DNA of 64,000 bases from contig NZ_CP006568.1 of assembly GCF_000517405.1 (NCBI RefSeq), forward strand, positions 3,782,001-3,846,000, in the 5' to 3' direction. The stretch is from Candidatus Sodalis pierantonius str. SOPE. GTDB lineage: Bacteria > Pseudomonadota > Gammaproteobacteria > Enterobacterales > Enterobacteriaceae. The notes beneath the pieces were generated by a model, which did not search any database, was not told where the DNA came from, and was given only the letters and a program-made list of their open reading frames with translations. Both the position numbers and the translations under genes were made by a program. Below are positions 9,613-20,302 of this stretch, in pieces. Position 1 is the first letter of the stretch, and the number at the start of each line of letters is the position of its first letter.

Positions 9613-10156
9613 ATCAAACCTCCTCCGCGTCGGCCAGGGCGGCGAAGACCTGATCGAGAATGGTCAGCATGCGCTCCATTTCTTCGTAACCCATATCCAG
9701 CCAGGGGGCCAATTTGATTTTTTCGCAATGGCAGCCGCCGCTATTAAGGATCAGACGCAGCGTTTCTCCCTGGTAGACGTAATCATTATCCTGCGCCAGC
9801 GTGACCGCCTGCTTACCCGCATTACGCCAGGGCAAACCGTCCGGCGTGGTGAAGGTAACGCTAAACAGCATCCCTAGCCCCTCGATTAGCCCAATGAAGG
9901 GATAACGCTGTTTTAAACGCCGCAGTCCGCCCATGAAATAGGCCGATTTTTGCGACAGTAGCGGCTCATAATCCTGAGCGATCATATAGCGCCAGGTTTG
10001 CAGCGCGGCGGCGGTGCCTAAGGAGTGATTGGCAAAATTACTGTGGGCGTGGCCCGGAGTAAAGATATCGCGACTCACTAATTCTTCCCGAGCCCAGACC
10101 GCACTGAGCGGGCTGAGGCCGTTAGTCAGCGATTTACCCAGCGTGATGATATCCGG

Positions 10157-11211
10157 CTCTTTGTTGAATAAATCCGAAATTTGTGACGACTTCCTCCCTA
10201 TCAGGGCGATTGTTACATGATGCGGACGCTGTTTGGCATTCCTAACAGCGTGATCCGGTTAAGCGCTTTGACCATTGCCATAGCCTCACCTACCTGCGCG
10301 TCATAGTCATGCAGACTCAGATGACCACCCAGAAGTGTTTTAAACCGGAACATGGCCGTTTCAGCCAGTGAACGCCGGTGATAACCTACTTTCTTTTTCC
10401 AGGTATCGTTATTGCCGCTCAGATGCTGATTTGCCACCGCATGGTTACGCTCATGGTATCGAGCTGGCCAATATTGCGCACCACTTCGCGGTGGGATAAG
10501 CGGCTTTATTTTTTTCCTCAGCAGAGCATCATGACAGTAACGCGTATCGTAAGCACTGTCAGCCGACGCTTCCCTGATTTTCCGGTGGGTTTGGTTAATC
10601 AGCCCGGGCAGTGCCTGCGCATCTGTCGTACCGCTTAGCGATAAATCGGCACAGATAATTTCATGTGTCGCGCTATCTACTGCCAGATGAAGCTTGCGCC
10701 ATACTCTGCGCCTCTCAGCCCCATGCTGCCTGACTTTCCATTCGCCTTCGCCGAAGATTTTCAGGCCGGAGCCATCGATGACCAAGTGTGAGATTTCGCC
10801 GCGGGTTGGCGTTTTTATGCTGATGTCGACGGTTTTTGCTCGCCGGCTGACCAGAGAGTAATCTGGGCAGCGCAGCGACAGCCCCATCAGTTTAAAAATC
10901 GCGTCAACGAAACCCTGTAACGCCCGGAGCGAAAGGTTAAACACGCGCTTTATCATCAGAACCGTGGTAATGGCCATATCGGTGTAGTGAAGCGGCCGGC
11001 CACGATGTTCAGGTGGTGTACTCTCAGTCCATGCAGCAATGGCTGACTCATCAAGCCATACTGTCATGTCCCCCCGCTGCCTGAGCGCATTGTTGTATGC
11101 GGGCCAGTTGGTGATTTTAAACTTTTGCTTTGCCATGGGGACCTGATGTTGAAACGAATGTAGTGATCAGAGCCGCCAGTCACCTAAAAGTTCGATTTAT
11201 TCAACAAAGCC
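10157..11211 (-). mobile_element. IS903-like element, copy 3, with TSD
   Basis: 1055-bp copy flanked by GATATCCGG at 10148-10156 and 11212-11220: a simple insertion into the aminotransferase gene, in the same orientation as the gene. Confidence 0.95.
10213..11136 (-). CDS. IS903-like transposase (307 aa)
   Basis: Full-length copy ending in the usual ...NSVRIM, with the Y-2-R-3-E-6-K signature. One substitution relative to most copies lies next to the first catalytic aspartate (VIDGSGLK for VIDGTGLK), shared with the copy at 53421. Confidence 0.92.
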   Translation of the reverse strand: MAKQKFKITNWPAYNNALRQRGDMTVWLDESAIAAWTESTPPEHRGRPLHYTDMAITTVLMIKRVFNLSLRALQGFVDAIFKLMGLSLRCPDYSLVSRRAKTVDISIKTPTRGEISHLVIDGSGLKIFGEGEWKVRQHGAERRRVWRKLHLAVDSATHEIICADLSLSGTTDAQALPGLINQTHRKIREASADSAYDTRYCHDALLRKKIKPLIPPRSGAQYWPARYHERNHAVANQHLSGNNDTWKKKVGYHRRSLAETAMFRFKTLLGGHLSLHDYDAQVGEAMAMVKALNRITLLGMPNSVRIM

Positions 11212-12081
11212 GATATCCGGCACAATATCGTAATGCTCAAAGGCAAATAATTTTCCTGTTCGGAACATACCCACCTGTATTTCATCATCAACGATTAATA
11301 TCCCGCGTTTTTGCATTTCCGGCACAAACTGGCGAAAAAAGTCTTTTGGCGGCACCGTATAACCCCGCCCCTGGCAAAGCTCAAGAAAGAAAGCGCCTAT
11401 TTCATTACTATTTTCGCTGGCAATACCATAAAAATCATTTTCCATCGCTCGCGAAATCATTTTGCCGCAATAACTGCCGCATTCGCCGGGCTGTTTGTCA
11501 TAATAGCATTGCCCACAATTGGCGTAAGGAAACATTATCGCCCGATCGGCGAATTCGCCACAGTACTGACGATAACGGTGACTGCTGGACATACCGGACA
11601 CCGTTAAAGAGCGGCCGTGATGGCCACCCATCAGGGTCGCCACCCGGTTGCGCCCGGTATTCTTACGTACGATTTTCGACGCATCTTCTACCACCAGCGT
11701 GCCGCCGACGTTAAACCCCACCCGGCCGCGTAGCCCGGTGCGTTGATAAATCGCTTCGCAGATTTCCTCCGCCAGCAGTATCTTTTCCTCATGCAGATAA
11801 TCCCCGCTAACTTGCGGCAGCTTGTGCAGTTGGCGATCCACGGCTTGTTCAATTTCACGGTTGCGGTAGCCGAAATTGCAGCTGGAATGCCACATTTGGC
11901 TATCCAAATAAATGTTACCGTGAATATCAACCACACGATCGCCCAGACAACTGTCGGCGATAATGGGTCGCGATTGATAATGCACCGTGTCGCCCCAGGA
12001 CATATATTTATCATCCAGTCGATACAATGCGCTATTTTTTAGCTCCTGCTCACTCAGTTGGGGAACGCTACAGTTCGTCAT

Positions 12082-12547
12082 GACTCATCCTCATCATGAA
12101 TTTAAATCCGAAAACTGCCATTTGTGTGATTTACGCTTAAAAAAGCAGATTGCATGGCTAATTTTGCGTGAATTAATGGATTTAGCTCCTTGACCAAGAT
12201 CAACTTTATGCGGCAGGAAATTAAAGACAACAGCAATATATTATTTTCAAAAATTACTTAGCTGAATATTAGTTTTTAATATAAATAACGATGAATATTA
12301 TTATGGGATAGCTGATGACAAAGGCGAAGAGAATATTGGTTTTTGTCGCGACATGAGATATTGCCTCTGTTAACGGATAGCGTTCACGACAGGATTGCCT
12401 GACTTCCCGTCCTTGGGGGCCGGCAATCGCCGGGGGCAGCAAAGGCAGCGGCGGCAGCACCGATGGGTTGGGCGCCATTGAAGGGCCCATGACAGAGCCC
12501 GCCGAGGCGGACGCCCAGACTTGCGGCGGCGGGCGTGAAACGGGCGG
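12082..12547. other. Intergenic region between metH and the aminotransferase
   Basis: 466 bp with no convincing gene. The 12082-12300 part is AT-rich and must hold the promoter of the minus-strand aminotransferase (ribosome site TGAGGATGAG before ATG 12081). A GC-rich inverted repeat GCCCGCCG/CGGCGGGC near 12498-12535, just downstream of metH, could be a weak terminator but has no T-run. Confidence 0.5.
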
Positions 12548-15500
12548 TTATTCGACGTCGTAGCCCAGATTCTGCCCCAGCCAGCGTTCTATTTCTTCCA
12601 GCGCCAGCCCTTTGCGTATCGCATAATCCTCTACCTGGTCGCGCTGGATCTGCGCCACGGCAAAGTATTTGCTGTCAGGATGGCTAAAATACCACCCCGC
12701 TACCGACGCCCCCGGCCACATGGCGAACGATTCCGTCAGTTGCATGCCGGTGTGGCGCGTTACCTCCAATAATGACCACAGAGTTTGCTTTTCGGTATGG
12801 TCAGGGCAGGCGGGATAGCCTGGCGCCGGCCGGATACCTTGGTAACTTTCGCGTATCAACGCCTCATTGCCCAAATTTTCATTAGCGGCATAGCCCCAGT
12901 ACACCTTACGCACCCGCTCATGAAGATATTCGGCAAACGCCTCCGCCAGCCGGTCGGCCAGCGCTTTGACCATAATCTTGTTGTAATCATCATGCCGGGC
13001 ATCAAACTCCGCCGCCAGGCTATCCTCTTCCAGACCGCCGGTGACGGCGAACGCGCCCAAATAGTCTGCTTTGCCGCTGGCTTTCGGCGCCACGAAATCC
13101 GCCAGACAATAGTTGGCGAAATCGCTTTTTTCGGTCTGCTGGCGTAGATGATGGGCGACGGCCAGCCGCTCGCGCCGGCTTTCATCGCGATAAATGACGA
13201 TATCATCGCCCTCCCGGTTGGCGGGAAACAGCCCCACCACGCCGCGCGGCCGCAATAATCCGCCTTCATCCAGCTTGTCCAGCATGGCATTGGCGTCCGC
13301 AAACAGCCGCCGGGCCTCTTCGCCCACCACCTCATCTTGCAGGATACGCGGATATTTACTCGCCAGCGACCAGGTCATAAAAGAACGGCGTCCAGTCAAT
13401 ATAATTGCGCAGCGTGCCGACGGTCGCGCTGACCGCCTGCACGATGCACCACCGGCGGCGTGTAGCTCTGCCAGTCCAGCGCCAGCGCATTATCCCGCGC
13501 CGCTTCGAGGCTGACCGGCGGGGTGCGCGATTTTTTACGTCCGTGCTGAAGACGTACCGTTTCATATTCGCGGCGGGTGCGCTCCACCAACCCTTCCCGC
13601 AAGATCTCAGACAGCAGCGCCGCGACCACACCGACGCTGCGTGAGGCGTTCTGCACGTAAATCGTCGGCCCGCCGTATGGGCTTTGGAGGTGGTCGCGCC
13701 GCCGATCAACAGCGGCAGCGTAAACCCCTGACGTTCCATTTCTTTGGCAACGTTGACCATTTCATTCAGCGACGGGGTAATCAATCCCGATAACCCTATG
13801 ATATCTACTTGCTTTTCGCGCGCGGTCTTGAGAATTTTATCCATCGGAACCATGACGCCGAGATCGATAATGTCATAGTTGTTGCAGGCTAACACCACGC
13901 CGACGATATTCTTGCCGATATCGTGTACATCGCCCTTCACGGTCGCCAGCAGAATTTTGCCGGCGGCTTTCAATTCGGTCTTCCCGGCTTGGATATAAGG
14001 CTCCAAATAGGCCACCGCCTGTTTCATCACCCGGGCCGATTTCACCACCTGCGGCAAAAACATTTTGCCGGCGCCAAACAGGTCTCCCACCACGTTCATG
14101 CCGGCCATTAACGGCCCTTCGATCACTTCGATAGGGCGTGCCGCCTGCTGCCGCGCCTCTTCGGTATCCTGCTCAATGAAGTCGGTAATGCCTTTAACCA
14201 GGGCATATTCCAGGCGTTTAGTCACCGCCCATCCGCGCCACTCCGCCTGCTGCGCCGGCGCCTCGCCGTCACCCTTGCTGTCGCGATACGTCTCGGCCAG
14301 CGCCAGCAACCGTTCGGTTCCGTCTACGCGCCGATTCAGCACCACCTCTTCCACCCGCTCGCGCAGCTCTTGCGGCAAATCGTCATAGATCGCTAATTGG
14401 CCGGCGTTGACAATGCCCATATCGAGGCCGTTGCGAATAGCATGATAAAGAAACACTGCATGAATCGCTTCACGTACCGGCTCGTTGCCGCGAAACGAGA
14501 ATGAAACATTGGAAACACCGCCGGAAATGAGCGCATGGGGTAGTTCCACTTTAATATCCGCGCAGGCGCCAATAAAATCCTGAGCGTAGTTATTATGTTC
14601 TTCGATACCGGTGGCGACGGCGAAAATATTCGGATCAAAAATGATATCTTCCGGCGGAAAATCCAGCGTCTCGGTCAAAAGCCGGTAGGCGCGGCGGCAG
14701 ATCTCGATTTTACGTGCCCGAGTATCGGCCTGGCCCTGTTCGTCAAACGCCATTACCACCAAAGCGGCGCCATAGCGCCGTACCAGGCGCGCGTGCTGGA
14801 GGAACGCCGCCTCTCCCTCCTTCATCGAAATGGAGTTAACGATGCCCTTACCCTGAATACATTTCAGCCCCTGCTCGATCACCTGCCATTTGGAGGAGTC
14901 GATCATGATCGGCACGCGGGCGATATCCGGCTCGCCGGCAATCAGATGGAAAAAGCGCACCATGGCCGCCTCGGCGTCCAGCATGCCCTCATCCATATTG
15001 ATGTCGATGATCTGCGCACCACTCTCCACCTGCTGGCGCGCCACCGCCAGCGCCTCGTTGTATTTCTCTTCTTTGATCAAGCGCTTGAAACGCGCCGAGC
15101 CGGTGACATTGGTACGCTCGCCGACGTTAACGAACAGTGACGCCGCCGTAATATTCAGCGGCTCCAGCCCCGCCAGCCGGCAGGCGACTGGCAGCGGGCG
15201 CGGCGCCACCCCCTCCACGGCGTGGACCAAGGCGGGGATATGCGCCGGCGTCGTGCCGCAGCAGCCGACGACGATATTCAGTAAGCCGGCGTGGGCCCAT
15301 TCACCAATATGGCGCGCCATCACCTGCGCGCCCAGGTCATATTCGCCGAACGCATTGGGCAGGCCAGCATTGGGGTGGGCGCTGACGTAGCAATCGGCGA
15401 TGCGCGACAGTTCCGCCACATATTGGCGCAATTCATCAGGGCCCAACGCGCAGTTTAGACCGAACGACAGCGGCCGCGCGTGACGCAGCGAGTTGTAAAA

Positions 15501-16107
15501 CGCTTCGGTGGTCTGCCCGGAAAGCGTACGCCCGGAGGCATCGGTAATGGTGCCCGAAATCATCACCGGCAGGGTGATCCCCAGCGCCTCAAATTCCATT
15601 TCCAGCGCAAATACGGCCGCCTTGGCGTTAAGGGTGTCGAAGATGGTTTCCACCATAATCAGATCGACGCCGCCTTCGATCAGCGCTCGGCCACTCTGAC
15701 TGTAAGCATTTACTAACTGATCAAAGTCGATATTACGGTAGGCGGGATCGTTCACATCCGGCGATATCGAAGCCGTGCGGTTGGTTGGGCCTAATACGCC
15801 CGCGACATATCGCGGCTTTTCCGGGGTACGCGCGCTCCAGGCGTCTGCGCGCTCTCGCGCCAGACGGGCGGCGGCGAAGTTAATTTCGCTGGCCAGCGAC
15901 GCCATCTGATAATCAGCCATCGCGATAGTGGTGGCGTTAAAGGTATTGGTTTCAAGAATATCGGCGCCGGCGGCGAGATATACATCATGGATGGCGCTGA
16001 CGACATCAGGCTTACCCAGCACCATCAGATCATTGATTGCCTTTCACATCGCACGGCCAGTCCGCGAAACGTTGCCCGCGATAAGCCGCTTCTTGCAGTT
16101 GATAACT

Positions 16108-17162
16108 CGCTTTGTTGAATAAATCCGAAATTTGTGACGACTTCCTCCCTATCAGGGCGATTGTTACATGATGCGGACGCTGTTTGGCATTCCTAACAGT
16201 GTGATCCGGTTAAGTGCTTTAACCATTGCCATTGCCTCACCTACCTGCGCGTCATAGTCATGCAGACTCAGATGACCACCCAGAAGTGTTTTAAACCGGA
16301 ACATGGCCGTTTCAGCCAGTGAACGCCGGTGATAACCTACTTTCTTTTTCCAGGTATCGTTATTGCCCCTCAGATGCTGATTTGCCACCGCATGGTTACG
16401 CTCATGGTATCGAGCTGGCCAATATTGTGCACCACTTCGCGGTGGGATAAGCGGCTTTATTTTTTTCCTCAGCAGAGCATCATGACAGTAACGCGTATCG
16501 TAAGCACTGTCAGCCGACGCTTCCCTGATTTTCCGGTGGGTTTGGTTAATCAGCCCGGGCAGCGCCTGCGCATCTGTCGTACCGCTTAGCGATAAATCGG
16601 CACAGATAATTTCATGTGTCACGCTATCTACTGCCAGATGAAGCTTGCGCCATACTCTGCGTCTCTCAGCCCCATGCTGCCTGACTTTCCATTCGCCTTC
16701 GCCGAAGACTTTCAGGCCGGTGCCATCGATGACCAGGTGTGAGATTTCGCCGCGGGTTGGCGTTTTTATGCTGATGTCGACGGTTTTTGCTCGCCGGCTG
16801 ACCAGAGAGTAATCTGGGCAGCGCAGCGACAGCCCCATCAGTTTAAAAATCGAGTCAACGAAACCCTGTAACGCCCGGAGCGAAAGGTTAAACACGCGCT
16901 TTATCATCAGAACCGTGGTAATGGCCATATCGGTGTAGTGAAGCGGCCGGCCACGATGTTCAGGTGGTGTACTCTCAGTCCATGCAGCAATGGCTGACTC
17001 ATCAAGCCATACTGTCAGGTCCCCCCGCTGCCTGAGCGCATTGTTATATGCGGGCCAGTTGGTGATTTTAAACTTTTGCTTTGCCATGGGGACCTGATGT
17101 TGAAACGAATGTAGTGATCAGAGCCGCCAGTCACCTAAAAGTTCGATTTATTCAACAAAGCC
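16108..17162 (-). mobile_element. IS903-like element, copy 4, with TSD
   Basis: 1055-bp copy flanked by TTGATAACT at 16099-16107 and 17163-17171, inserted in the first 30 codons of metH in the same orientation. Confidence 0.95.
16164..17087 (-). CDS. IS903-like transposase (307 aa)
   Basis: Full-length frame with all catalytic motifs. It belongs to a sub-variant with SIFKLM for AIFKLM and GDLTVW for GDMTVW; SIFKLM is also seen in the copies at 33021 and 44016, so copies of one lineage have spread recently. Confidence 0.92.
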   Translation of the reverse strand: MAKQKFKITNWPAYNNALRQRGDLTVWLDESAIAAWTESTPPEHRGRPLHYTDMAITTVLMIKRVFNLSLRALQGFVDSIFKLMGLSLRCPDYSLVSRRAKTVDISIKTPTRGEISHLVIDGTGLKVFGEGEWKVRQHGAERRRVWRKLHLAVDSVTHEIICADLSLSGTTDAQALPGLINQTHRKIREASADSAYDTRYCHDALLRKKIKPLIPPRSGAQYWPARYHERNHAVANQHLRGNNDTWKKKVGYHRRSLAETAMFRFKTLLGGHLSLHDYDAQVGEAMAMVKALNRITLLGMPNSVRIM

Positions 17163-17418
17163 TTGATAACTCTGAATCATGGTGCCCATGCCGCCATCCA
17201 GCACCATTATCCGTCGCGCCCAGTTCGTTTGTCCGATTCGTCACGATGATCTCATTTGCCGCCATGTAAGCGTCATTCCGCCTGAAACAGAGCAACATCC
17301 TAGCACAGGTTGGTATTGAACCCAGTTGTCGCCTAACAAGACTTTTTTCCTTCCGCGGCGGCGTTGTTTAACGTTTTGTTAAGGGGGCGGGACATAATGT
17401 TTTAATGAGGCTTAAATA

Positions 17419-17434
17419 TTTGATGTTGATCACA
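17419..17434 (+). promoter_or_regulatory. Probable CRP site upstream of gntK
   Basis: TTTGATGTTGATCACA matches the CRP consensus TGTGA-N6-TCACA with one mismatch. It lies about 105 bp before the gntK start, as expected for a catabolite-repressed gluconate gene. Confidence 0.6.
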
Positions 17435-17486
17435 GTTAAACATTTATTACGCCATAAAGGTTGTAACCTCATGAAAAGCGCGCACA

Positions 17487-17502
17487 ATGTTCCCGGTAAC
17501 AT
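17487..17502 (+). promoter_or_regulatory. Probable GntR operator
   Basis: ATGTTCCCGGTAACAT is a near-perfect 16-bp palindrome matching the known GntR operator type (ATGTTACC..GGTAACAT half-sites). It lies 38 bp before the gntK ATG, between a CRP-like site and the gene, which suggests gluconate-inducible control. Confidence 0.65.
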
Positions 17503-17539
17503 CATTGTGTTACATATTATTGTTCACGGAGCTACGTCC

Positions 17540-18070
17540 ATGACTACCCAAACTCAAAATCATATTTTCGTCCTGATGGGCGTGTCGGGCAGCGGCAAAT
17601 CCGTTGTGGCTACCGCCCTGTCCCGTGAGCTGTCCGCTGCTTTTCTTGACGGAGATTTCCTCCATCCGCGCGCCAACATTGAAAAAATGTCCGCTGGCCA
17701 TGCGCTGAATGACGATGACCGCGCCCCGTGGCTGAGCGCCATCAATGACGCTGCTTTCGCGATGCAGCGGACCAACGCTATTTCCATTATTGTCTGTTCA
17801 TCGCTGAAAAAGCACTATCGTGACCGATTACGTAAGGGGAATCCCAATCTGTCGTTCATTTATATGCAGGGCAGCTTTGACGTGATTGAAGCGCGCATGA
17901 AGGCCCGGAAAGGACACTTCTTTAAACAGCAGATGCTGATAACACAATTTGAGACATTGGAAGAGCCGGGGAGCGACGAACCGGACGTGCACACTATCAA
18001 TGTCGATCAGCCGCTGGAAGGCGTCGTTGCCGATACCGTGGCCTGGATCCGCACCGCTACCGCTGGTTAA
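17540..18070 (+). CDS. gntK: Gluconokinase
   Basis: 176-aa cytoplasmic kinase making 6-phosphogluconate from gluconate and ATP. P-loop GVSGSGKS is near residue 15, followed by the family blocks FLDGDFLHP, NDDDRAPWL, ALKKHYRD-like SLKKHYRD and KARKGHFF. Length and sequence follow E. coli GntK closely. The ATG at 17540 is chosen over an upstream in-frame ATG at 17405, because the latter would put the CRP and GntR sites inside the gene. The next gene downstream was edd, so this was a gluconate/Entner-Doudoroff cluster. gntK is intact but the pathway partner edd is broken. Confidence 0.93.
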   Translation: MTTQTQNHIFVLMGVSGSGKSVVATALSRELSAAFLDGDFLHPRANIEKMSAGHALNDDDRAPWLSAINDAAFAMQRTNAISIIVCSSLKKHYRDRLRKGNPNLSFIYMQGSFDVIEARMKARKGHFFKQQMLITQFETLEEPGSDEPDVHTINVDQPLEGVVADTVAWIRTATAG

Positions 18071-18438
18071 GCCGCCGTCGGGGTTGTGTTAAGGCGCGTG
18101 GCCAACCGCGGCGGCGCGCATATAAGGAACGCCAGCCCTCATGTTGGTTGTTGCAAAGTCCATCACGGAGGTGGGCTCTATTCCATTCGGGTGCCAAACC
18201 GAATGCAGATTACCGTTAAAGATAAACGCGGTGATCGCCGCGCAGCAGCGTCCCGCACGCGGGTAAAGCGACCCTGCTTCAACTGAATCGTTTAAAGGAA
18301 TATCACCCGCGTCCCGACATGAGGCCTTCGCCATGGGAGGCGCGGTTAATAATAACAAACGGTACTACCATATTGTCATTTGACCTTCTCAGCCAGTTTC
18401 AGGGACAAAGGGGATGACGCGGTATTAAATGAGGAATG
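18071..18438. other. gntK-edd intergenic region
   Basis: 368 bp without a supported gene. Open frames here lack family features. It ends with a ribosome site (GAGGAATGT) and the ATG of edd at 18440. Confidence 0.5.
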
Positions 18439-18446
18439 TATGAACG

Positions 18447-19761
18447 GAGCCTGTTTAGAAATTTGTGTATTTGCCTGATTTTGATATGTTCAATCCAACA
18501 TCAAAAACAGGTTAATTTATGGACGAAAAACAGTTGCAGGCTCTGGCTAACGAACTGGCCAAAAATCTCAAAACCCCTGAAGATCTCAGTCACTTCGATC
18601 GGCTGCTGAAAAAAATTAGCGTCGAAGCAGCTCTCAATGCCGAAATGACCCATCACCTCGGCTACGATAAAAATCAGCCTAAACCGGGGACCAACGCCCG
18701 CAACGGCTATTCCACAAAAACCGTTACCACTGGCGATGGCCCGCTGGCGCTGCGTACTCCGCGCGATCGTGACGGTTCCTTTGAACCGCAACTGGTGAAG
18801 AAGAACCAGACCCGGATTACCGGGATGGATAACCAGATTTTATCGTTGTACGCCAAAGGGATGACCACCCGCGAGATCGCCGCCGTGTTCAAAGAGCTGT
18901 ATGATGCCGATGTCTCGCCGGCGCTGGTCTCAAAGGTCACCGATGCGGTCATGGAGCAGGTTGTCGAATGGCAAAACCGGCCTCTGGATGCAGTCTATTC
19001 CATTGTTTATCTTGACTGTATCGTTCTAAAAGTCCGGCAGGACAGCCGCATCATCAACAAATCTGTGTTCCTGGCGCTGGGCATCAACATCGAAGGCCAG
19101 AAAGAGTTGCTAGGTATGTGGCTGGCCGAAAATGAAGGCGCAAAGTTCTGGCTGAACGTGCTGACAGAGCTGAAAAACCGCGGCCTGAACGATATCCTTA
19201 TCGCCTGCGTAGACGGGCTGAAAGGTTTCCCTGACGCTATTAACGCGGTGTATCCGGAGGCGCGGCTCCAGCTGTGTATCGTACATATGGTGCGCAACAG
19301 CCTGCGGTTCGTCTCCTGGAAGGACTACAAGGCCGTCACCCGCGACCTGAAAGCTATCTATCAGGCCCCTACGGAAGAAGCCGGCTTGCAGGCGCTGGAA
19401 GCGTTCTCCAGTGCCTGGGACATCCGCTACCCGCAAATAAGTCGAAGCTGGCAGGCAAACTGGGCCAATCTGGCCACGTTCTTTGCCTACCCAACGGACA
19501 TCCGCAAGGTGATCTACACGACCAACGCCATCGAGTCGTTAAACAGCGTGATCCGGCATGCCATCAAAAAGCGCAAGGTGTTCCCGACCGACGACGCAGT
19601 GAAAAAGGTGGTGTGGCTGACGATACAGGCGGCCTCACAGAAATGGACAATGCCTTTGAGGGACTGGCGCATGGCAACGAGCCGCTTTATTATCGAGTTC
19701 GGTGACCGCCTGGACGGTCACTTCTGAGAAAAGGCATTTACACAGAATCGTGTACAGGGTC
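18447..19761 (+). mobile_element. IS256-like element, copy B, with TSD
   Basis: 1315-bp copy flanked by TATGAACG at 18439-18446 and 19762-19769, a simple insertion three codons into edd. Confidence 0.95.
18519..19727 (+). CDS. IS256-family transposase (402 aa)
   Basis: Full-length reference form of this element in the window, with D, D, E motifs in YLDC, CVDGLKGF and TNAIESLN. Probably active or recently active. Confidence 0.93.
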   Translation: MDEKQLQALANELAKNLKTPEDLSHFDRLLKKISVEAALNAEMTHHLGYDKNQPKPGTNARNGYSTKTVTTGDGPLALRTPRDRDGSFEPQLVKKNQTRITGMDNQILSLYAKGMTTREIAAVFKELYDADVSPALVSKVTDAVMEQVVEWQNRPLDAVYSIVYLDCIVLKVRQDSRIINKSVFLALGINIEGQKELLGMWLAENEGAKFWLNVLTELKNRGLNDILIACVDGLKGFPDAINAVYPEARLQLCIVHMVRNSLRFVSWKDYKAVTRDLKAIYQAPTEEAGLQALEAFSSAWDIRYPQISRSWQANWANLATFFAYPTDIRKVIYTTNAIESLNSVIRHAIKKRKVFPTDDAVKKVVWLTIQAASQKWTMPLRDWRMATSRFIIEFGDRLDGHF

Positions 19762-20302
19762 TATGAACGCCACTCTGCACGCGTAACCCAACGCATTATC
19801 GACCGCTCATGCGTCAGCCGCGATGCCTACTTGACCCGCATTGAGGCCGCGCGCAGCCAGACCGTCCATCGCGCGCAGCTGGCCTGCGGTAATCTAGCGC
19901 ACGGCTTCGCCGCCTGCCAGCCTGGCGATAAGGCCGCGCTGAAAAGCCTGACCCACAGCGATATCGCCATCATCAACGCCTACAACGATATGCTTTCCGC
20001 CCATCAGCCATACGAGCATTACCCGCAGCGAATCAAACAAGCGTTGCAGAGCGTTGGCGCGGTAGGCCAGGTGGCCGCAGGCGTGCCGGCTATGTGCGAT
20101 GGCGTTACTCAGGGCCAGGATGGTATGGAGCTATCGTTGATGAGCCGCGAAATCATCGCCATGTCGGCGGCCATTGGCCTGTTGCAGATTCCGACGTATC
20201 CGATCAGCTGTTCCGGCGACATCCGATCAGTTATTCCGATATTTTCCGATCATCCATTCCAGTGATATTCGATCACGTGTTCGCTCATCTTCTGACTCGA
20301 GT

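Larger units (their letters stand above)
9614..12081 (-). pseudogene. Class-III PLP aminotransferase, split by IS903
   Basis: The N-terminal part (12081 down to 11212) and the C-terminal part (10156 down to 9614) join in frame when the IS and one 9-bp duplicate are removed, giving IVPDIITLGKSLTNG with the PLP lysine in LGKSL. Other class-III features are GGHHGRS and VDDEIQVGMFRTG (PLP aspartate). A cysteine cluster CGQCYYDKQPGECGSYC is a feature of a subset of these enzymes. No other lesion is visible, so the insertion is probably recent. It overlaps functionally with the adjacent alcohol dehydrogenase. The exact amine substrate is not recognisable. Confidence 0.85.
12548..17244 (-). pseudogene. 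metH: Cobalamin-dependent methionine synthase, multiply broken
   Basis: Nearly the whole of MetH (about 1227 aa in E. coli) can be read. It starts at a probable GTG at 17244, with VLDGGMGTMIQSY near 17195. The homocysteine domain follows, with zinc site GCCGTTP, then the folate domain, the B12 domain (KGDVHDIGKNIVG) and the AdoMet reactivation domain ending LGYDVE at 12548. Lesions seen: a frameshift in the first codons; IS903 at 16108-17162; a 1-bp insertion near 16030 (KGNQ then stop for KGNND); a roughly 25-bp deletion with frameshift near 13690; and shifts near 13440 and 13390. It is certainly non-functional. Confidence 0.95.
18440..20182 (+). pseudogene. edd: 6-phosphogluconate dehydratase, N-terminal part, triply broken
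   Basis: The ATG at 18440 lies in the 8-bp target of IS256 copy B. After the IS the frame reads NATLHA then stops. A one-base shift restores VTQRIIDRS and the Edd N-terminus: LACGNLAHGFAACQPGDKA, then YNDMLSAHQPYEHYP and VAAGVPAMCDGVTQGQDGME. The gene is cut off after AMSAAIGL by IS21 at 20183, losing about three quarters of the protein. Edd dehydrates 6-phosphogluconate to KDPG, so the Entner-Doudoroff route from gntK is gone. Confidence 0.93.

Noticed and set aside
12269..12490. 73-codon minus-strand frame with a hydrophobic tail
   Set aside because: No ribosome site or family resemblance; low-complexity proline/leucine run in a promoter region.
17405..17539. Upstream extension of gntK to ATG 17405
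   Set aside because: It would cover the CRP-like and GntR-like sites and extends beyond all known GntK N-termini; ATG 17540 fits the family.
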